Source: Thermofilaceae archaeon
GTDB taxonomy: Archaea > Thermoproteota > Thermoprotei > Thermofilales > Thermofilaceae
NCBI GenBank assembly: GCA_027027675.1
Contig: JALVKT010000028.1
Span: 1 to 5,770, forward strand
Length of the DNA: 5,770 bases
Direction of reading: 5' to 3'
The notes under the pieces are model-generated. The model saw nothing but the letters and a program-made list of their open reading frames with translations. It was not told the DNA's origin and made no database searches. The position numbers and the translations under genes were made by a program. Positions 5,089 to 5,770 of the stretch are shown piece after piece. How positions within the stretch are numbered: the first letter of the stretch is position 1; the number at the start of each line of letters is the position of its first letter.

Positions 5089-5586
5089 CTATTGAGGTTT
5101 ATCCCTTACAATCTTCACCTCGCTGAACACGAGGGCCGCGACAACGCTGCCGTAGTAGCCCTCGGGCACCCACAGCTCCTCTATCATGTAGCGCGGCTCT
5201 TCTAGGCGGAACTCTCCCCGGGACTTTATCTCGTCCCACATGGCCCTGAGCGCTCCGTGGGAGCCGGCTATGCTGTCCTCGTCGTGTATCTCTATGACGT
5301 AGCCGTAGGGCGAGCCGCGGGCCCAGGATATGCCTGCGCTTATCTTGGCCGGGCCCTTGGCCCTCTTCTCGCTCATGACGAGGAAGACGACTGCTCCGCG
5401 TGGAAGCGTGCGCGGCTCCTCCTCCTCGATGTCGGGGGGGAGTATCGACGAGACGGGTACGAGGTTTAGCGCTGAGATTCCCGCGTCTCTGAGGGCGTTG
5501 TCGAACGCCATGAGGGGCGATGTCTTGCTGAGCCCCTTCCCCTTTACGACGAAGTATTTTGTGGGCACTATGAGGCCTGTGGACAC
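5089..5586 (-). CDS. pdaD: Pyruvoyl-dependent arginine decarboxylase
   Basis: This 165-residue proenzyme should convert arginine to agmatine and CO2, the first step to putrescine and longer polyamines in archaea. In the family the chain cuts itself between two serines, and the second serine becomes the pyruvoyl cofactor. The cleavage motif is visible as LVPVSSILPPDIEE (Ser46-Ser47). Other conserved features are SPLMAFDNALRDAGI (23-37), LPRGAVV (61-67), ISAGISWA (82-89) and GYVIEIHDED with Glu99, in the place of the catalytic glutamate of the Methanocaldococcus jannaschii enzyme. Length is normal. The start is GTG 5586, which has no Shine-Dalgarno but a TATA-like CTTTTAAG centred 26-27 nt upstream, so it is probably leaderless. 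The RAM-domain gene follows 23 nt downstream. Many crenarchaea are reported to lack this enzyme and use an AdoMet-decarboxylase relative, so its presence here is of interest. Confidence 0.93.
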   Translation of the reverse strand: MSTGLIVPTKYFVVKGKGLSKTSPLMAFDNALRDAGISALNLVPVSSILPPDIEEEEPRTLPRGAVVFLVMSEKRAKGPAKISAGISWARGSPYGYVIEIHDEDSIAGSHGALRAMWDEIKSRGEFRLEEPRYMIEELWVPEGYYGSVVAALVFSEVKIVRDKPQ

Positions 5587-5605
5587 GGTGGAGGGAAGGC
5601 ATGTT

Positions 5606-5770
5606 CTACTTAAAAGGTTTCTGCGCCTCCGTGAGGGGCGAGCAGGCCTCTATGAGGAGAAGCTTCTCGTAGAGGCCCACGGGCTCTTCCGCCGTGATTC
5701 TAGTCGTTGCGTAGAGCCTGGAGAGCTCCTCTAGGAGCCTGCGCGTGTCCGAGAGGGTTGAGGCTATGAG
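5606..5770 (-). CDS. C-terminal fragment of an unrecognised protein (runs off right edge)
   Basis: An open minus-strand frame enters at 5770 and ends in TAG at 5608-5606, giving 54 residues, so the start lies beyond the window. The fragment begins LIASTLSDTRRLLEELSRLY and ends SPLTEAQKPFK. It looks largely alpha-helical, with a Leu/Glu/Arg-rich amphipathic stretch. I recognise no family. Absence of stops, codon choice like the neighbours (AGG, CTC, ATA) and a stop just before the next gene's start support coding. Its last codons overlap the TATA box proposed for the arginine decarboxylase, 20 nt upstream of that gene's GTG. Confidence 0.6.
   Translation of the reverse strand, partial: LIASTLSDTRRLLEELSRLYATTRITAEEPVGLYEKLLLIEACSPLTEAQKPFK
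5609..5616 (-). promoter_or_regulatory. TATA box for the arginine decarboxylase gene
   Basis: The minus strand reads CTTTTAAG, centred 26-27 nt upstream of GTG 5586, the spacing expected if transcription starts at the first codon. It sits on the final codons of the upstream gene. Confidence 0.55.

Noticed and set aside
4799..5095. 98-codon + strand frame opposite the RAM-domain gene
   Set aside because: Shadow of the RAM domain, which has the conserved GEFD core and proper strand/helix pattern on the minus strand.
5099..5602. 167-codon minus-strand frame starting with ATG 5602 that overlaps pdaD
   Set aside because: The translation is Arg/His-rich with no motif, in another frame of a gene with a clear Ser-Ser cleavage site and conserved core. 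pdaD from GTG 5586 explains the DNA.
1..5770. Mobile element, CRISPR array, toxin-antitoxin or defence island
   Set aside because: No direct repeats, terminal inverted repeats, transposase, cas or toxin motifs; composition is even across the window.

Overview
The window looks like a piece of chromosome from a GC-rich, hyperthermophilic archaeon, most likely a crenarchaeote (Thermoproteota). The evidence is the gene set: archaeal Holliday junction resolvase Hjc, a TIP49/RuvB-like AAA+ ATPase, a presenilin-type GxGD protease, a pyruvoyl arginine decarboxylase and a stand-alone RAM domain. AGG/ATA-rich codon use, TATA boxes about 26-31 nt upstream of start codons (leaderless genes), and a compact C/D box guide RNA point the same way. 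Genus cannot be told from the sequence. Coding density is very high, no stretch over 300 bases lacks a gene, and no mobile element, CRISPR array, tRNA or rRNA is visible.

Left block (1-1956, + strand): a tightly overlapping operon. It holds the C-terminal part of a metallo-beta-lactamase-like protein (runs off the left edge), a site-2-protease-type intramembrane metalloprotease with a PDZ domain, and a small four-helix membrane protein of unknown function. The genes overlap by 35 nt and 1 nt. The last one also overlaps, tail to tail, the RuvB-like gene of the next block by 8 nt.

Middle block (1949-3715, - strand): hjc, then the RuvB-like (TIP49/RVB) ATPase 45 nt downstream. Each has its own likely leaderless promoter. 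A junction-cutting nuclease sits beside a RuvB-family ATPase, so a shared DNA-repair or recombination role is plausible but is inference.

Right block (3716-5770): a divergent promoter region of about 130 bp separates hjc from a nine-helix presenilin/signal-peptide-peptidase homologue (+ strand). On the opposite strand, reading inward from the right edge, are the C-terminus of an unrecognised gene, pyruvoyl-dependent arginine decarboxylase (polyamine synthesis), and an 81-residue Lrp/AsnC-type effector-binding (RAM) domain without a DNA-binding domain. After these comes a previously hidden feature: a C/D box sRNA at 4731-4791 with correct box order, two guides of exactly 12 nt and a 5-bp G/C closing stem, squeezed between two convergent genes.

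The strongest discovery candidates are the C/D box RNA, the S2P operon with its uncharacterised membrane partner, the hjc-RVB pairing, and the arginine decarboxylase in an apparently crenarchaeal setting.
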